Positions 7,558-15,406 are shown, counted from the stretch's first letter. The stretch is 20,534 bases of DNA from Actinomycetota bacterium (GCA_019348435.1 JAHWJM010000005.1:1-20534), one strand, 5' to 3'. Translations and numbers: made by a program. Notes: a model not told the origin generated them from the letters alone.

Positions 7558-8387
7558 CGCGCGCGCACCTCGGTCGGCCAGCTGTAGGCGCTCGGGCGCC
7601 GGTTGGCGAGCGCGGGCAGCTCGCGGCGGATGCGCGCCTGCGCCTCGAGGTCGAGGTCGGCGACGATGTGGCACGCGCGGTCGGGCGCGTGCGCGAGCAC
7701 GATCCCCCACGGGTCGACGATCATCGAGCGCCCGCCGGAGCGCAGACCGGGCGCGTGCTCGCCGATCTGGTTGGCGGCGACAACGAACGCCTGGTCCTCG
7801 ATCGCGCGAGCGCGCAGCAGGACCTCCCAGTGGTCACGCGTCGTCGGCACGGTGAACGCGGCGGGCAGCGTGAAGACGCGCGCGCCGCGGATCGCCATGA
7901 TCCGATAGATCTCCGGGAAGCGGATGTCGTAACAGATGCTCAGGCCGAGCTCGACGCCGTCGGCGGTCGGGCTGACGACGAGCTCCTCGCCCGCCTCCTC
8001 GTGCTCTGACTCGTGGTAGATCGTGCCCTCGACGACGACGTCGAACATGTGCACCTTGCGGTACGAGGCGTGCAGCTCGCCGTCGGGACCGACGTGGACG
8101 GAGGTGTTGCGCAGGCGCTCTTCGTTGGCGATGCGCTCGGAGATCGAGCCCGCGACGAGGTCGATCCCCAGTTCGCGGGCGGCCGCGCGCGCCCACGCGA
8201 TGGCCGGGCCGTCGAGCGGCTGCGCGCCGGCGACCAGCGTCTCTCCGCGGCCCAGGGCGCTCCACTTCTCGGGCAGGAGGACGAGCCGCGCGCCGTCGGC
8301 GGCGGCCGCGCGGGTGAGGCGATCGGCCTGTTCGAGGTTCGCGTCGAAGTCGGCGGTGGAGGTCAGTTGGACGGCGGCGACGCGCAT
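7554..8387 (-). CDS. carbon-nitrogen hydrolase (nitrilase superfamily, Nit1/Nit2-like amidase)
   Basis: 277 residues. The Glu-Lys-Cys catalytic triad is visible: E40 in LVLLPEKW, K111 in SYRKVHMFD, and C152 in LSICYDIRFPE. The last motif and KVHMFD are typical of the deaminated-glutathione/omega-amidase branch of the superfamily (Nit1/Nit2). It hydrolyses a C-N bond of a small amide in the cytoplasm; a repair role on deaminated glutathione-like molecules or omega-amidase activity is possible, but the substrate cannot be fixed. ATG start with normal N-terminus (MRVAAVQLTS). It is the first gene of an operon with the TetR regulator. Confidence 0.9.
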   Translation of the reverse strand: MRVAAVQLTSTADFDANLEQADRLTRAAAADGARLVLLPEKWSALGRGETLVAGAQPLDGPAIAWARAAARELGIDLVAGSISERIANEERLRNTSVHVGPDGELHASYRKVHMFDVVVEGTIYHESEHEEAGEELVVSPTADGVELGLSICYDIRFPEIYRIMAIRGARVFTLPAAFTVPTTRDHWEVLLRARAIEDQAFVVAANQIGEHAPGLRSGGRSMIVDPWGIVLAHAPDRACHIVADLDLEAQARIRRELPALANRRPSAYSWPTEVRAR

Positions 8388-8412
8388 GCGGTCTCTCTGG
8401 ACGGATGTCGGA

Positions 8413-8428
8413 TTGACTGGTCAGTCAA
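8413..8428. promoter_or_regulatory. TetR-type operator palindrome
   Basis: TTGACTG-GT-CAGTCAA is a perfect 7-bp inverted repeat with a 2-nt centre, lying 26 bp upstream of the amidase start. Its TTGACT arm could also be the -35 on either strand. Size and position suit a TetR-family dimer, most likely the regulator of the same operon. Confidence 0.65.
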
Positions 8429-8472
8429 CAGCTCGGATGCTACCGGCCACGCGCGGGCCCTCGCGGATGACC

Positions 8473-8501
8473 TTCAGATCGTCGTGGCGAGCGACTATGG
8501 T
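8473..8501 (+). promoter_or_regulatory. possible promoter of the secreted protein gene
   Basis: TTCAGA (8473-8478), 17 nt, TATGGT (8496-8501): partial matches to -35 and -10, about 70 nt before the ATG. Weak evidence only. Confidence 0.3.
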
Positions 8502-8570
8502 CCGGCCACCGGCACCTTCGCGCGCCAGCCAGTGGTACAACGAGCCGGACACAATCAGGGGGAGAACCGT

Positions 8571-9206
8571 ATGAAGCTTCGACCGCCCAGCCCGGCGCTC
8601 GTCATCTCGATCGTTGCAGTGGTCATCGCCTGCACCGGCAGTGCGGTCGCGGCAACCATGATCACGGGCAAGCAGATCCGCAACGGCACGATCACGCATT
8701 CCGACATCAAGGACGGCACGATCCTCTCGAAGAAGCTCTCGAAGGGGACGCAGAACCTCCTCAAGAGGAAGGCTGGATCGGCGCCGACCGGCCGTGTCGC
8801 CCATGAGGTGATCCGCAAGGCCGGGCCCGAGGGCGTGCCCGCCAACGTCATGACCCGGGTCGCGACGCTGACGGTGCCCGCGGGTGCCTACTCGGTGCAG
8901 GCCAACATGGTCATGACCGCCTTCGCCGGCCCGACGAACCCGATCGAGGCGCTGCTCGGCGCCAACGGCTCGCTCGGCGGCGTTTGCAAGCTGAACGCCG
9001 GCGGCCCGACGCACTCGTCGACGGGCACGATCGTCGTCAACGACCGCCAGACGCCGACGACGTTCTCGATGCAGCTGACGCGCACCGTCGGCGCGCCGAC
9101 GGAGTTCTTCCTCGAGTGCGCGGCCAACGCCCCGTGGCGTGCCTCGGAGACGTCGATCATCGCGACGTCGGTCGACAGCATCACGCTGACGGAAGTGACC
9201 GGCTGA
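8571..9206 (+). CDS. secreted protein of the Solirubrobacterales ITGKQI/DIKDGT type
   Basis: 211 residues from ATG, with GGGGGAG about 7 nt upstream as a good ribosome binding site. A signal peptide (LRPPSPALVISIVAVVIACTG, cleavage probably after AVA at about 28) is followed by TMITGKQIRNGTITHSDIKDGTIL, a short repeat of the kind (I.N.T...DI.) that forms a helical or beta-solenoid stalk in many exported proteins of this bacterial group. The rest (about 75-211) looks like a beta-sandwich, with one cysteine pair (VCKL and LECA) that could form a disulfide. No enzymatic motif. The reading frame stays open far upstream, but the ribosome binding site and signal peptide fix this start. Confidence 0.8.
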   Translation: MKLRPPSPALVISIVAVVIACTGSAVAATMITGKQIRNGTITHSDIKDGTILSKKLSKGTQNLLKRKAGSAPTGRVAHEVIRKAGPEGVPANVMTRVATLTVPAGAYSVQANMVMTAFAGPTNPIEALLGANGSLGGVCKLNAGGPTHSSTGTIVVNDRQTPTTFSMQLTRTVGAPTEFFLECAANAPWRASETSIIATSVDSITLTEVTG

Positions 9207-9207
9207 T

Positions 9208-10887
9208 CTACGGTGCTCTGCCGTCCTCGGCTCCTCGCGGGCCGAGGCGGCAGATGCGCGCCGCCCCCTGCGCCCGGACGGCGTACGCAACCGGCGCAGC
9301 GTCGGGCAGCGGGTGCAGCTCGATCGCGCGCCCCGCCGGGATCGGCAGCACGCCGACCATCACCCAGTCGGTTCCGAAGCGTCGCGCGCGCACCGTCATC
9401 GGCTTCTCCTCGCCGGCCTCGACGCGTACTCCGGCCGGCGGCACCGTCGCGTCCGCGGGCTCGACGCAACGGCGCTGCGACGTCGCCGACACCGCGCCGC
9501 CGGGACGCAACTGCAGGCCACCGGCGCGGATGAGCGTGTCGTCGGCGAAGGCGCGCACGTCGGGCGGCGCGCGCATGATCTCGGCGACGCTGTAGGCGGG
9601 GTTGCCGCGCAGCTCGTCAACGGTCTCAAACCACGGACCGGCCTCGAGGAACGGCGCCGCCAGCGGCGCGACCTCGAACGTCGGGGAGACGCGCTGGCGC
9701 CCGAGCAGCTCCACCGCGCCGAGCGACGCGCGGACGTGCTCGGAGCGCTGCAGGAAGAGCGCGCGCGCGTCGCGCAGCGCGTCGGCGCCGCCGTCGGCCT
9801 TGCCGAACGAGACCCAGGCGAGGCCCAACACGACGAACGGGACCCAGCGGCGGATCTTCCAGCCGCGCGCCGCCTCGACGAGCATGAGCAGCAAGAAGAC
9901 GACGCCGACGGTCAGGTAGCGCGAGGACGACGGCGGCGCGATGTCGTGGCGCGAAATGGCGGTCAGCGCATAGAACGTCAGCAGGGTGGCCGCCAGCGCG
10001 GCCAGCCTGACGCGCCCCGCGCGATCGAGCCGGAAGCAGCGGTAGGCGACGATCGCGAGGATGACGATCAGCATCTGCTGGCCGGGCTCGATCTGGCGCT
10101 CGCCGATGATCGCGCCGGCCGCATGGTTGGCCGCCGTCCAGGCCCAGAGCGCGCTGAGCGACAGCTCCTCGAGCGCAGCGCGGTTCGTGCCGTAGCCCAG
10201 ATACCAGACGAGGTACAGGGCGAACGGTCCCGCAACGACCCACAGCCGGGCGCGCCCCTGCTCGGTCAGCGCGAGCTCGACCGCAATCCCCAGGAGGACC
10301 GGGATCCCCATGCCCGACGAGCTGAGGGCGACGACCATGAGCAGCGCCAGCCCCCAGTCGGTGCGCTGCGTGCGCGGCCGGTCGAGCAGTGCGAAGGCTC
10401 CGACGCCCGCCACGATCGAGAGCATCTGTCCCATCTGACCGGGGATGAGGAAGTTCTCGTAGGCGAAGCCCGCCAGCAGCGCGAACGCCGCCACCCCGAG
10501 CGCGACGCCGGCGCCCACGCGGCGCCGTGCGATGACGAACAGCAGCCAGCCGAGGGTGACCTGCAGCGCGACGAGCGGCACCATCATGAGCGCGAAGGTC
10601 TCGAGTCCGCCGACCTCCAGCAGCGCCAGGAAGATCGCGAGCAGCAGCAGTGAAAGATGCTCGTTATGGGGCTCGAGCAGGGACGGCGCGCCGGGGCCGC
10701 GGCGTTCGGTGACGACCGTCCACTCGTCGAGGTTGAACGTCAGCCCGCGCGTGAGCCAGAACATCCCCGCCGCCGTGCCGACCAGCAGGACGACGAGCCC
10801 GATCCGCCACAGCCGGCCGTTCGCGGGATCCGTGAGCCCCGCCTTCGCGGGCGCGACATCGGACGCGGGTTGCGTGGTCGCGCTCAC
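9208..10887 (-). CDS. polytopic membrane protein, GT-C glycosyltransferase-like
   Basis: 559 residues from GTG. About ten to eleven hydrophobic helices cover residues 28-375, followed by a C-terminal soluble domain of about 180 residues. The first extramembrane loop contains FNLDEWTVVTERRG just after TM1, the acidic DE position where PMT/ArnT-type GT-C enzymes keep their catalytic aspartate; EPHNEHLS follows. This suggests a lipid-linked sugar transferase, but sequence identity to a named family is not evident, so it may be an orphan membrane protein. It ends 1 nt from the stop of the convergent secreted protein. A TACGGT element lies 11 nt before the GTG. Confidence 0.7.
   Translation of the reverse strand: MSATTQPASDVAPAKAGLTDPANGRLWRIGLVVLLVGTAAGMFWLTRGLTFNLDEWTVVTERRGPGAPSLLEPHNEHLSLLLLAIFLALLEVGGLETFALMMVPLVALQVTLGWLLFVIARRRVGAGVALGVAAFALLAGFAYENFLIPGQMGQMLSIVAGVGAFALLDRPRTQRTDWGLALLMVVALSSSGMGIPVLLGIAVELALTEQGRARLWVVAGPFALYLVWYLGYGTNRAALEELSLSALWAWTAANHAAGAIIGERQIEPGQQMLIVILAIVAYRCFRLDRAGRVRLAALAATLLTFYALTAISRHDIAPPSSSRYLTVGVVFLLLMLVEAARGWKIRRWVPFVVLGLAWVSFGKADGGADALRDARALFLQRSEHVRASLGAVELLGRQRVSPTFEVAPLAAPFLEAGPWFETVDELRGNPAYSVAEIMRAPPDVRAFADDTLIRAGGLQLRPGGAVSATSQRRCVEPADATVPPAGVRVEAGEEKPMTVRARRFGTDWVMVGVLPIPAGRAIELHPLPDAAPVAYAVRAQGAARICRLGPRGAEDGRAP
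9225..9247 (+). terminator. possible hairpin behind the secreted protein gene
   Basis: CCTCGGC pairs with GCCGAGG across a 9-nt loop, 19 bp after the + strand stop and inside the end of the convergent gene. No T-tract. The terminator role is inferred from position. Confidence 0.33.
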
Positions 10888-10943
10888 GGTGGGCGGGCAC
10901 CGTAGCGCAGGGGTGCAGCCCGACCCGTCACCATCGGGGCCCG

Positions 10944-11474
10944 ATGGCGCTGCCGATCTTCACCCAGCGACTCGTCCTGCGCCCCTACGTCGACGACGAC
11001 CTCGAGCAGTTGCATGCGGTGCTCTACAGCGACGTCGACGCGATGCGGCTGCTCGGTGGACCGCGGGACCTCTCGGGCACGCGCTTCGCGCTCGAACGCT
11101 CGATGACCCAGCAGGACGTCAGCGGGTTCTCGTTCTGGCCGGTGATCGAGCGCGAGAGCGGCCTGCTCGTCGGCGAGGCCGGCCTCTTCCCGCTGTCTCC
11201 CGACGGCCCCGACGTGGCGCTCGGCTACGCGTTCGGCGCGCGGTGGTGGGGCCGCGGCTACGCGACGGAGGCTGCGCGCGCCGTCATCGCCGAGGCGTTC
11301 GGGCCGCTGGGCATGGACCGCCTCGTGGCGATCACGCGCGAGGCGAATCACGGCTCGCGGCACGTGCTCGAGAAGCTCGGCTTCCGGATGGAGGGCGTGC
11401 GCCACGTGTGGGGCGCCGAGCAGCTCTTCTTCGTGCTCGAGCGCGACTTCGAGCACCAGCCCGGCGACGGGTAA
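10944..11474 (+). CDS. GNAT family N-acetyltransferase (RimJ/RimL-like)
   Basis: 176 residues. FTQRLVLRPYVDDDLEQLHAVL at the start and the acetyl-CoA loop WWGRGYATEAARAVI (about residues 95-110), then NHGSRHVLEKLGFRMEG, match Acetyltransf_3 proteins of the RimJ/RimL type, which acetylate protein N-termini or small amines. The substrate is unknown. ATG start after a 56-bp gap from the divergent membrane protein gene. Its TAA overlaps an in-frame ATG of the next gene (TAATG). Confidence 0.9.
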   Translation: MALPIFTQRLVLRPYVDDDLEQLHAVLYSDVDAMRLLGGPRDLSGTRFALERSMTQQDVSGFSFWPVIERESGLLVGEAGLFPLSPDGPDVALGYAFGARWWGRGYATEAARAVIAEAFGPLGMDRLVAITREANHGSRHVLEKLGFRMEGVRHVWGAEQLFFVLERDFEHQPGDG

Positions 11475-11506
11475 TGGACGGCCGCCGTGCGGGTATCCCG
11501 CGGCGC

Positions 11507-12388
11507 ATGAGTTCACGGACATCAGACCCGACGCACGCCGAGCCGACGCCGCCGTTTCCCGAGCAGGAGCAGGCGCCGCCGGGCCGCGAGGCCGACATGC
11601 AGCCCCTGGCCGACCACGGCGAGCACACGTACGTGGGGCACGGCCGCCTGCGCGACAAGGTCGCGCTCATCACGGGCGGCGACTCCGGGATCGGCCGGGC
11701 GGTCGCGCTCGCGTTCGCGCGCGAGGGCGCCGACCTCCTGTGCTCGTACTGGAAGGAGGACGACGACGCCGCCGAGACGAAGCAGCTCGTCGAGGAGGCG
11801 GGCCGGCGCTGCCTGACGGTGCCCGGCGACATCGGCGACCGCGACCACGCGCGGTCGTTGGTCGACCAGGCCGTCGGCGAGCTCGGCCGCCTCGACGTGC
11901 TCGTCAACAACGCCGCGTACCAGATGGCCTACGACTCGTTCCTGGAGATCCCGCCCGAGGAGATCGAGTTCGTCTTTCGCACGAACATCATCGCGATGTT
12001 CCACCTCTGCCAAGCCGCCGTGCCGGTGATGGAGCCGGGCTCGACGATCATCAACACGACGTCGATCCAGGCCGCGCAGCCGTCGCCGTCGCTGCTGCAC
12101 TACGCCGCGACGAAGGGCGCGATCAGCACGTTCACGAAGGCGCTCGCGCAGGAGGTCGCCGAGCGCGGGATCCGCGTCAACGGCGTCGCGCCAGGGCCCA
12201 TCTGGACGCCGCTCGTGGCGATGAGCCTTGCGGCGGAGGAGAACGCGCAGTTCGGTGCGGACACGCCGTTGGGCCGGGCCGGTCAGCCCGGCGAGCTCGC
12301 GCCGCTGTACGTGTTCCTCGCCACCGCGGAGTCGCAGTACATCAGCGGCGAGGTGATCGGCGCGACCGGCGGCAAGCCGCTGCACTAG
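11507..12388 (+). CDS. YghA-type short-chain dehydrogenase/reductase
   Basis: 293 residues, close to the length of E. coli YghA. The long N-terminal extension (PPFPEQEQAPPGREADMQPLADHGEHTY) before the Rossmann fold is the mark of this SDR subgroup, linked to general stress response. Cofactor loop TGGDSGIG (56-63), NNAA (134-137), and catalytic S186, Y199 and K203 (YAATK) are all present; the protein should reduce a carbonyl with NAD(P)H. ATG 11507 is chosen to match the family N-terminus. An in-frame ATG at 11474 would add 11 residues and overlap the GNAT stop, implying coupling. Confidence 0.92.
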   Translation: MSSRTSDPTHAEPTPPFPEQEQAPPGREADMQPLADHGEHTYVGHGRLRDKVALITGGDSGIGRAVALAFAREGADLLCSYWKEDDDAAETKQLVEEAGRRCLTVPGDIGDRDHARSLVDQAVGELGRLDVLVNNAAYQMAYDSFLEIPPEEIEFVFRTNIIAMFHLCQAAVPVMEPGSTIINTTSIQAAQPSPSLLHYAATKGAISTFTKALAQEVAERGIRVNGVAPGPIWTPLVAMSLAAEENAQFGADTPLGRAGQPGELAPLYVFLATAESQYISGEVIGATGGKPLH

Positions 12389-12391
12389 CGG

Positions 12392-13294
12392 TCACCCCTG
12401 CTCGAGCACCGCCTTCAGGGTCGCGGCGTTCGTCGGCGCCTGCGCGACGTGTTCGCCCACCGGCTCGCCGACGAGATGCTTCGGCGCGTCAGCCGCGGCT
12501 GAGCGGCCGTTGTTGTTGAACATCGCGTAGACGTTCTCGGCGCCCTCGTCGGCGAGCTCTCGCAGGGTGCACGCCCAGTCGGCCAGCTCGGTCTCCGAGT
12601 ACAGATAGTCGAAGCGCTCGGCGGTCGAGCCGGTGCGCCTGTACCAGGTGTCTCTGTTGCGGCCGTGAAAGCGGACATAGGCGTCCGATCCGGTCCGCGC
12701 CACGACGACCGGGAACACCGGCGTGTCGACCGTGACGTACGTCATGCCGTGCCCTTCGAGGAAGTCGAGGCTCTGCTCGGCCTGCTCGAACCACGCCTTG
12801 TGGCGAAACTCGACGAGCATCGTGTGGCTGCCGAGCTGCTCGCGGGCCCATACCAGATAGTCGTAGGAGCTCTGCTTCGGGACCACGTAGGGCGCCAACT
12901 GCATCAGGATGCCGCCGAGCTTGCCTGCCTCGCGCAGCGGCTCGAGAGCCGTGATGAAGCGGCGAAACACCTCTTCACGCAGCTCAGCCGGCGGACGATC
13001 GACGCGCCCACGGTCATCGACCGGTACCTCGCCGCGCAGGTCCTCTGGCAGCGCAGCGAGCTTCACCGGATGGCGCGTCATCAGCCCGAAAGCCTTGACG
13101 TGCATCACGAAGCCGTCCGGGAGCTTGTGGGCCCACTGCGCGACAAGCGCCTCGTCGGGCAGCCGATAGTACGTGGCGTTTGCCTCCACCACGTCGAAGC
13201 GCTCGGCGTAGTAGCGCAGGCGGTCGACGCCCGGCGGGTAGTAGGCCTTGACGAAGCTCTCGTCGGCCCACGAGCAGGTCCCGACGCGGATCAT
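12392..13294 (-). CDS. DUF72 domain-containing protein
   Basis: 300 residues, TIM-barrel-like family of unknown function (YecE type). Typical family landmarks: IRVGTCSWADESFVKAYYPP at the start, VVEANATYYRLP, FVMHVKAFGLMTRHP, LGGILMQLAPYV, VEFRHKAWF, AYVRFHGRN and ENVYAMFNNNG. The barrel presents conserved arginine, histidine and aspartate groups that suggest an enzyme or nucleic-acid-linked role, but none is proven. The start at ATG 13294 is supported by homology and by TACCGT ending 6 nt before it. It is convergent with the SDR gene, with 3 nt between stops. Confidence 0.92.
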   Translation of the reverse strand: MIRVGTCSWADESFVKAYYPPGVDRLRYYAERFDVVEANATYYRLPDEALVAQWAHKLPDGFVMHVKAFGLMTRHPVKLAALPEDLRGEVPVDDRGRVDRPPAELREEVFRRFITALEPLREAGKLGGILMQLAPYVVPKQSSYDYLVWAREQLGSHTMLVEFRHKAWFEQAEQSLDFLEGHGMTYVTVDTPVFPVVVARTGSDAYVRFHGRNRDTWYRRTGSTAERFDYLYSETELADWACTLRELADEGAENVYAMFNNNGRSAAADAPKHLVGEPVGEHVAQAPTNAATLKAVLEQG

Positions 13295-13300
13295 GCCGCG

Positions 13301-13306
13301 ACGGTA
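13301..13306 (-). promoter_or_regulatory. -10-like element of a likely leaderless promoter for the DUF72 gene
   Basis: TACCGT on the - strand, 6 nt, then ATG at 13294. No ribosome binding site. The same arrangement recurs at several genes here. The rest of the 13295-13501 gap holds only a 10-bp GATCATGATC palindrome (13391-13400) and the -10-like TAGACT at 13458-13463. Confidence 0.45.
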
Positions 13307-13457
13307 CCAGCGGTGACGGCGACGTCGGACGCGTACGAGTCGCACCGTCGGGGCGAGCAGGAACGCGCTTGCAGCTCGCAGATGAGCTGCGATCATGATC
13401 ATCGCCGACTCGCCGGCCGCCTAGTCGATCCCGAGGCGTGTGCTGCGGTAGGCCGGG

Positions 13458-13463
13458 TAGACT
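13458..13463 (+). promoter_or_regulatory. possible -10 element for the PPQQAS-repeat gene
   Basis: TAGACT, 38 nt before the ATG at 13502; no clear -35. The gene has its own GGAGG ribosome binding site (13492-13496), so this would be a normal leadered transcript. Confidence 0.35.
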
Positions 13464-13501
13464 CCCGTAGCGATCGATCCGCCTCGATGACGGAGGTACA
13501 C

Positions 13502-13789
13502 ATGTTCAAAAAGCCTCGCAAGCGCGCCACGCGGGACAAGGCGCCGGCGGCCCAACCGGCCGCCCGTCCGAGCCCGCCGCAGCAAGCGAGCCCGCCGCAG
13601 CAAGCGAGCCCGCCGCAGCAAGCGAGCCCGCCGCAGCAAGCGAACGCGCCGAAGCAAGAGTACGCGGCGCTCGGTACGGACGCGCCCATCGCCTGGCCGT
13701 CGGTCGGCGGACGCAGGGTGCCCGTGACCGGGCAACTGTCTCCGCACGCCGCCGCCGCGCTCAAGCGCATGGGCATCACGAAGGAGTAG
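13502..13789 (+). CDS. small basic protein with PPQQAS repeats
   Basis: 95 residues. A basic start (MFKKPRKRATRDK) leads into four perfect tandem PPQQAS units and one degenerate unit (NAPKQE), then a folded-looking tail WPSVGGRRVPVTGQLSPHAA, ALKRMGITKE. GGAGG at 13492-13496, 5 nt before ATG, fixes the start and rules out the in-frame ATG at 13487. The repeat is likely disordered; the tail may be the conserved part. I do not recognise the family. It stands alone, followed by a strong hairpin. Confidence 0.65.
   Translation: MFKKPRKRATRDKAPAAQPAARPSPPQQASPPQQASPPQQASPPQQANAPKQEYAALGTDAPIAWPSVGGRRVPVTGQLSPHAAAALKRMGITKE
13571..13660 (+). repeat. 18-bp tandem repeat (4 perfect copies + 1 degenerate)
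   Basis: The unit AGCCCGCCGCAGCAAGCG occurs at 13571, 13589, 13607 and 13625 without a single change, then a diverged copy at 13643. It is in frame and encodes PPQQAS. Perfect identity at DNA level indicates recent expansion by slippage. Confidence 0.9.
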
Positions 13790-13801
13790 GTCGCGACCCT
13801 C

Positions 13802-13825
13802 CGCCGGCCGGGGACCCGGCCGGCG
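13802..13825. terminator. strong GC-rich hairpin terminator, probably bidirectional
   Basis: CGCCGGCCGGG (13802-13812) is a perfect 11-bp inverted repeat with CCCGGCCGGCG (13815-13825), 2-nt centre. It lies 13 bp after the repeat-protein stop and 35 bp after the end of the - strand 33-residue gene, so it can serve both. There is no T-run, which fits high-G+C intrinsic terminators. Confidence 0.65.
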
Positions 13826-13859
13826 CAAGGGGGGTGCGCCAGCCTGTCCCAGCGTCGCG

Positions 13860-13961
13860 TTACAGCGCGATCACCAGCGGCATGGCGATCAGGAGCAGCA
13901 GGATCACGACGACGATCGCAGTCGACAACGAGAGCGCGCCGGCAGTGTTCTTTGGACGCAT
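13860..13961 (-). CDS. 33-residue single-span membrane peptide
   Basis: A very short gene. It reads MRPKNTAGALSLSTAIVVVI, then a run of leucine and isoleucine, methionine, proline and VIAL, ending at TAA. The charged start and about 22 hydrophobic residues make a single TM helix. GAAAGGA lies 8 nt upstream of the ATG as a good ribosome binding site, and a terminator hairpin follows. Real coding is supported by the ribosome binding site, high third-position G+C and membrane pattern, but it is not a recognised family. Confidence 0.5.
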   Translation of the reverse strand: MRPKNTAGALSLSTAIVVVILLLLIAMPLVIAL

Positions 13962-14046
13962 GTCAACGGTCCTTTCTCGTGGAGTGGATGGCGATGCGCG
14001 AGCATTGCTGACCCGCACGATGCTGCTGCCCGCTTCTGTGCCCGGA

Positions 14047-15378
14047 TCAAACGCGGCTGCGCGCGCTACGCGCGATGAATTCGAGCCTGATGCGCTCTGG
14101 CCCTGGCAGGATGATGCTCACGGCATCGTCGTCGGGCGGTCGGCGGGTCTCGAGAACGCGGTCGCCCAGCCGGGCGGCGATGGCGCCGGTCGATGCGACG
14201 CCGAGGGCGATGTGATCGAGCAGTGGGCGTTGGCTCCACGCGGGCAGTTCCTCAAGCCTGATGCGCTTGTCGGCGATGCGCACCGTCTCGCCTTGCGACG
14301 CGCATCCGACGTCGGTCAGCAGCGTCCTGGCTTCCTGCGGATCGGCCGCGTACAGGACCATGTGGTCGACGTCGTAGTCGATCCCGTCGCCGCGCACGAC
14401 CGTGAACCCCAGCCGGAGCCCCTCCGGACCCTCGAACGTCACGAGCTCCGGCCCATCCTCTTGCCAGTCGGTGTCGGCGGGAAGCGACGCGACGGCGCGC
14501 TGCAGGTCGGCGACGCGCAGCACCAGGCGAGCAAGCGCAGCCGGTTCTCGCGGGCCATCCGCCGGGATCAGGCTCAGGCTCGTGGCGCCGGCATCAGCGC
14601 CGACGATCACGCTGTCGCCGCTGGCGTGGAGCGTGCGCATCCCGACGTGATCGCAGAGAAACGCCTGCATCGCGCCGACGTCTGCGACCGCCAGGGCAAC
14701 GTGGTCAACCCCGAGCAGGTTGCCCCGCGCCATCGCGGATCGCTGCCGCTCGACGAACCGCGCGGGCTGCGGTCGCGGCGGATCTTCCGCGAGCAGCCGG
14801 GCGATCGCGGTTCGCGCCTGCGTGAACGACGCGCGGTCGCGGCTGAGTCGGTACCGCTGGTTGGCGGCGGTGAGCACCGCGTGCAGTTCGAAGGCGAGTT
14901 GGCGGGGATCGGTATCGGTCAGCAGCCGCGTGGCGTGGGCGCGCGCGACGGCGTGTTCGAGCGCTGCGAGCTGGCGCTCGAGGGCGGCGGCGAGGGCGTC
15001 GCGGACGGGCCCTTCGCGGTTGGCGAACTCGGTGCCGGCGGTCGCGAAGGGGCAGCCGCCCCTGAAGGCCTCTTGTTCGTAGTAGGAGATCCAGCGCTCG
15101 AGCAGGGCGTTCAGCGGGTCGTCGCCCGGCTCGAGCACGCGCTCTTCGAAGATGCCCCAGGCGCAGTCGATCGTCGCGAGCTGAAGGTCCTGCTTTGACG
15201 TGAAGTACGAGTACAGCCCGCTCTTGCTCATTTGCATCGCGTGCGCCAACCGCCCGATCGAGAGCTGGTCAAGGCCTTCGACCGACGCCAGATCAGCGGC
15301 ACGTTCGAGGATCGCGACGCGCAGCGGCCCTCTGCCGCGTCGCAGCCGCCCCTTCGGCGTGGAGATCTCGGAGGCCAC
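14047..15378 (-). CDS. TetR regulator fused to two VOC (glyoxalase-fold) domains
   Basis: 443 residues from GTG, about twice a normal TetR. Residues 18-70 are a TetR HTH (VAILERAADLASVEGLDQLS then RLAHAMQMSKSGLYSYFTSK), and 75-205 a ligand-binding domain with the GGCPFATAGTEFANREG segment of the TetR_C_11-like group. After residue 216 (MARGNLLGVDHVALAVADVG) begins a VOC domain, and a second starts near 335 (VDHMVLYAADPQ). Each VOC half has a histidine at its first strand and carboxylates at later strands (GLRLGFTV, RLEFIA). VOC proteins bind metal or aromatic ligands. A stop-start overlap hidden by an indel near 14733 could also make two genes look fused. It is divergent from the sigma factor. 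Confidence 0.85.
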   Translation of the reverse strand: MASEISTPKGRLRRGRGPLRVAILERAADLASVEGLDQLSIGRLAHAMQMSKSGLYSYFTSKQDLQLATIDCAWGIFEERVLEPGDDPLNALLERWISYYEQEAFRGGCPFATAGTEFANREGPVRDALAAALERQLAALEHAVARAHATRLLTDTDPRQLAFELHAVLTAANQRYRLSRDRASFTQARTAIARLLAEDPPRPQPARFVERQRSAMARGNLLGVDHVALAVADVGAMQAFLCDHVGMRTLHASGDSVIVGADAGATSLSLIPADGPREPAALARLVLRVADLQRAVASLPADTDWQEDGPELVTFEGPEGLRLGFTVVRGDGIDYDVDHMVLYAADPQEARTLLTDVGCASQGETVRIADKRIRLEELPAWSQRPLLDHIALGVASTGAIAARLGDRVLETRRPPDDDAVSIILPGPERIRLEFIARSARSRV

Positions 15379-15384
15379 AGGCCA

Positions 15385-15390
15385 AGACTA
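15385..15390 (-). promoter_or_regulatory. -10-like element for the TetR-VOC gene
   Basis: TAGTCT on the - strand, 6 nt, then GTG 15378: leaderless-type spacing. No ribosome binding site is visible. Confidence 0.4.
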
Positions 15391-15406
15391 GCCCGCAGAA
15401 TCTGGT

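Noticed and set aside
8013..8570. Upstream in-frame extension of the secreted protein
   Set aside because: The ribosome binding site and signal peptide place the start at 8571; the extension is antisense to the amidase.
9313..10653. 446-codon + strand frame opposite the GT-C-like membrane protein
   Set aside because: Composition is typical of an antisense shadow (RRQ, EQH repeats); the - strand has coherent TM helices and a DE loop.
11475..11506. GCGGG-TAT-CCCGC hairpin between the GNAT and SDR genes
   Set aside because: Only a 5-bp stem, common by chance at this base composition, with no terminator or attenuator partner structure.
13571..13660. Tandem repeat as a CRISPR array
   Set aside because: The copies are directly adjacent without spacers and are in frame in a protein gene.
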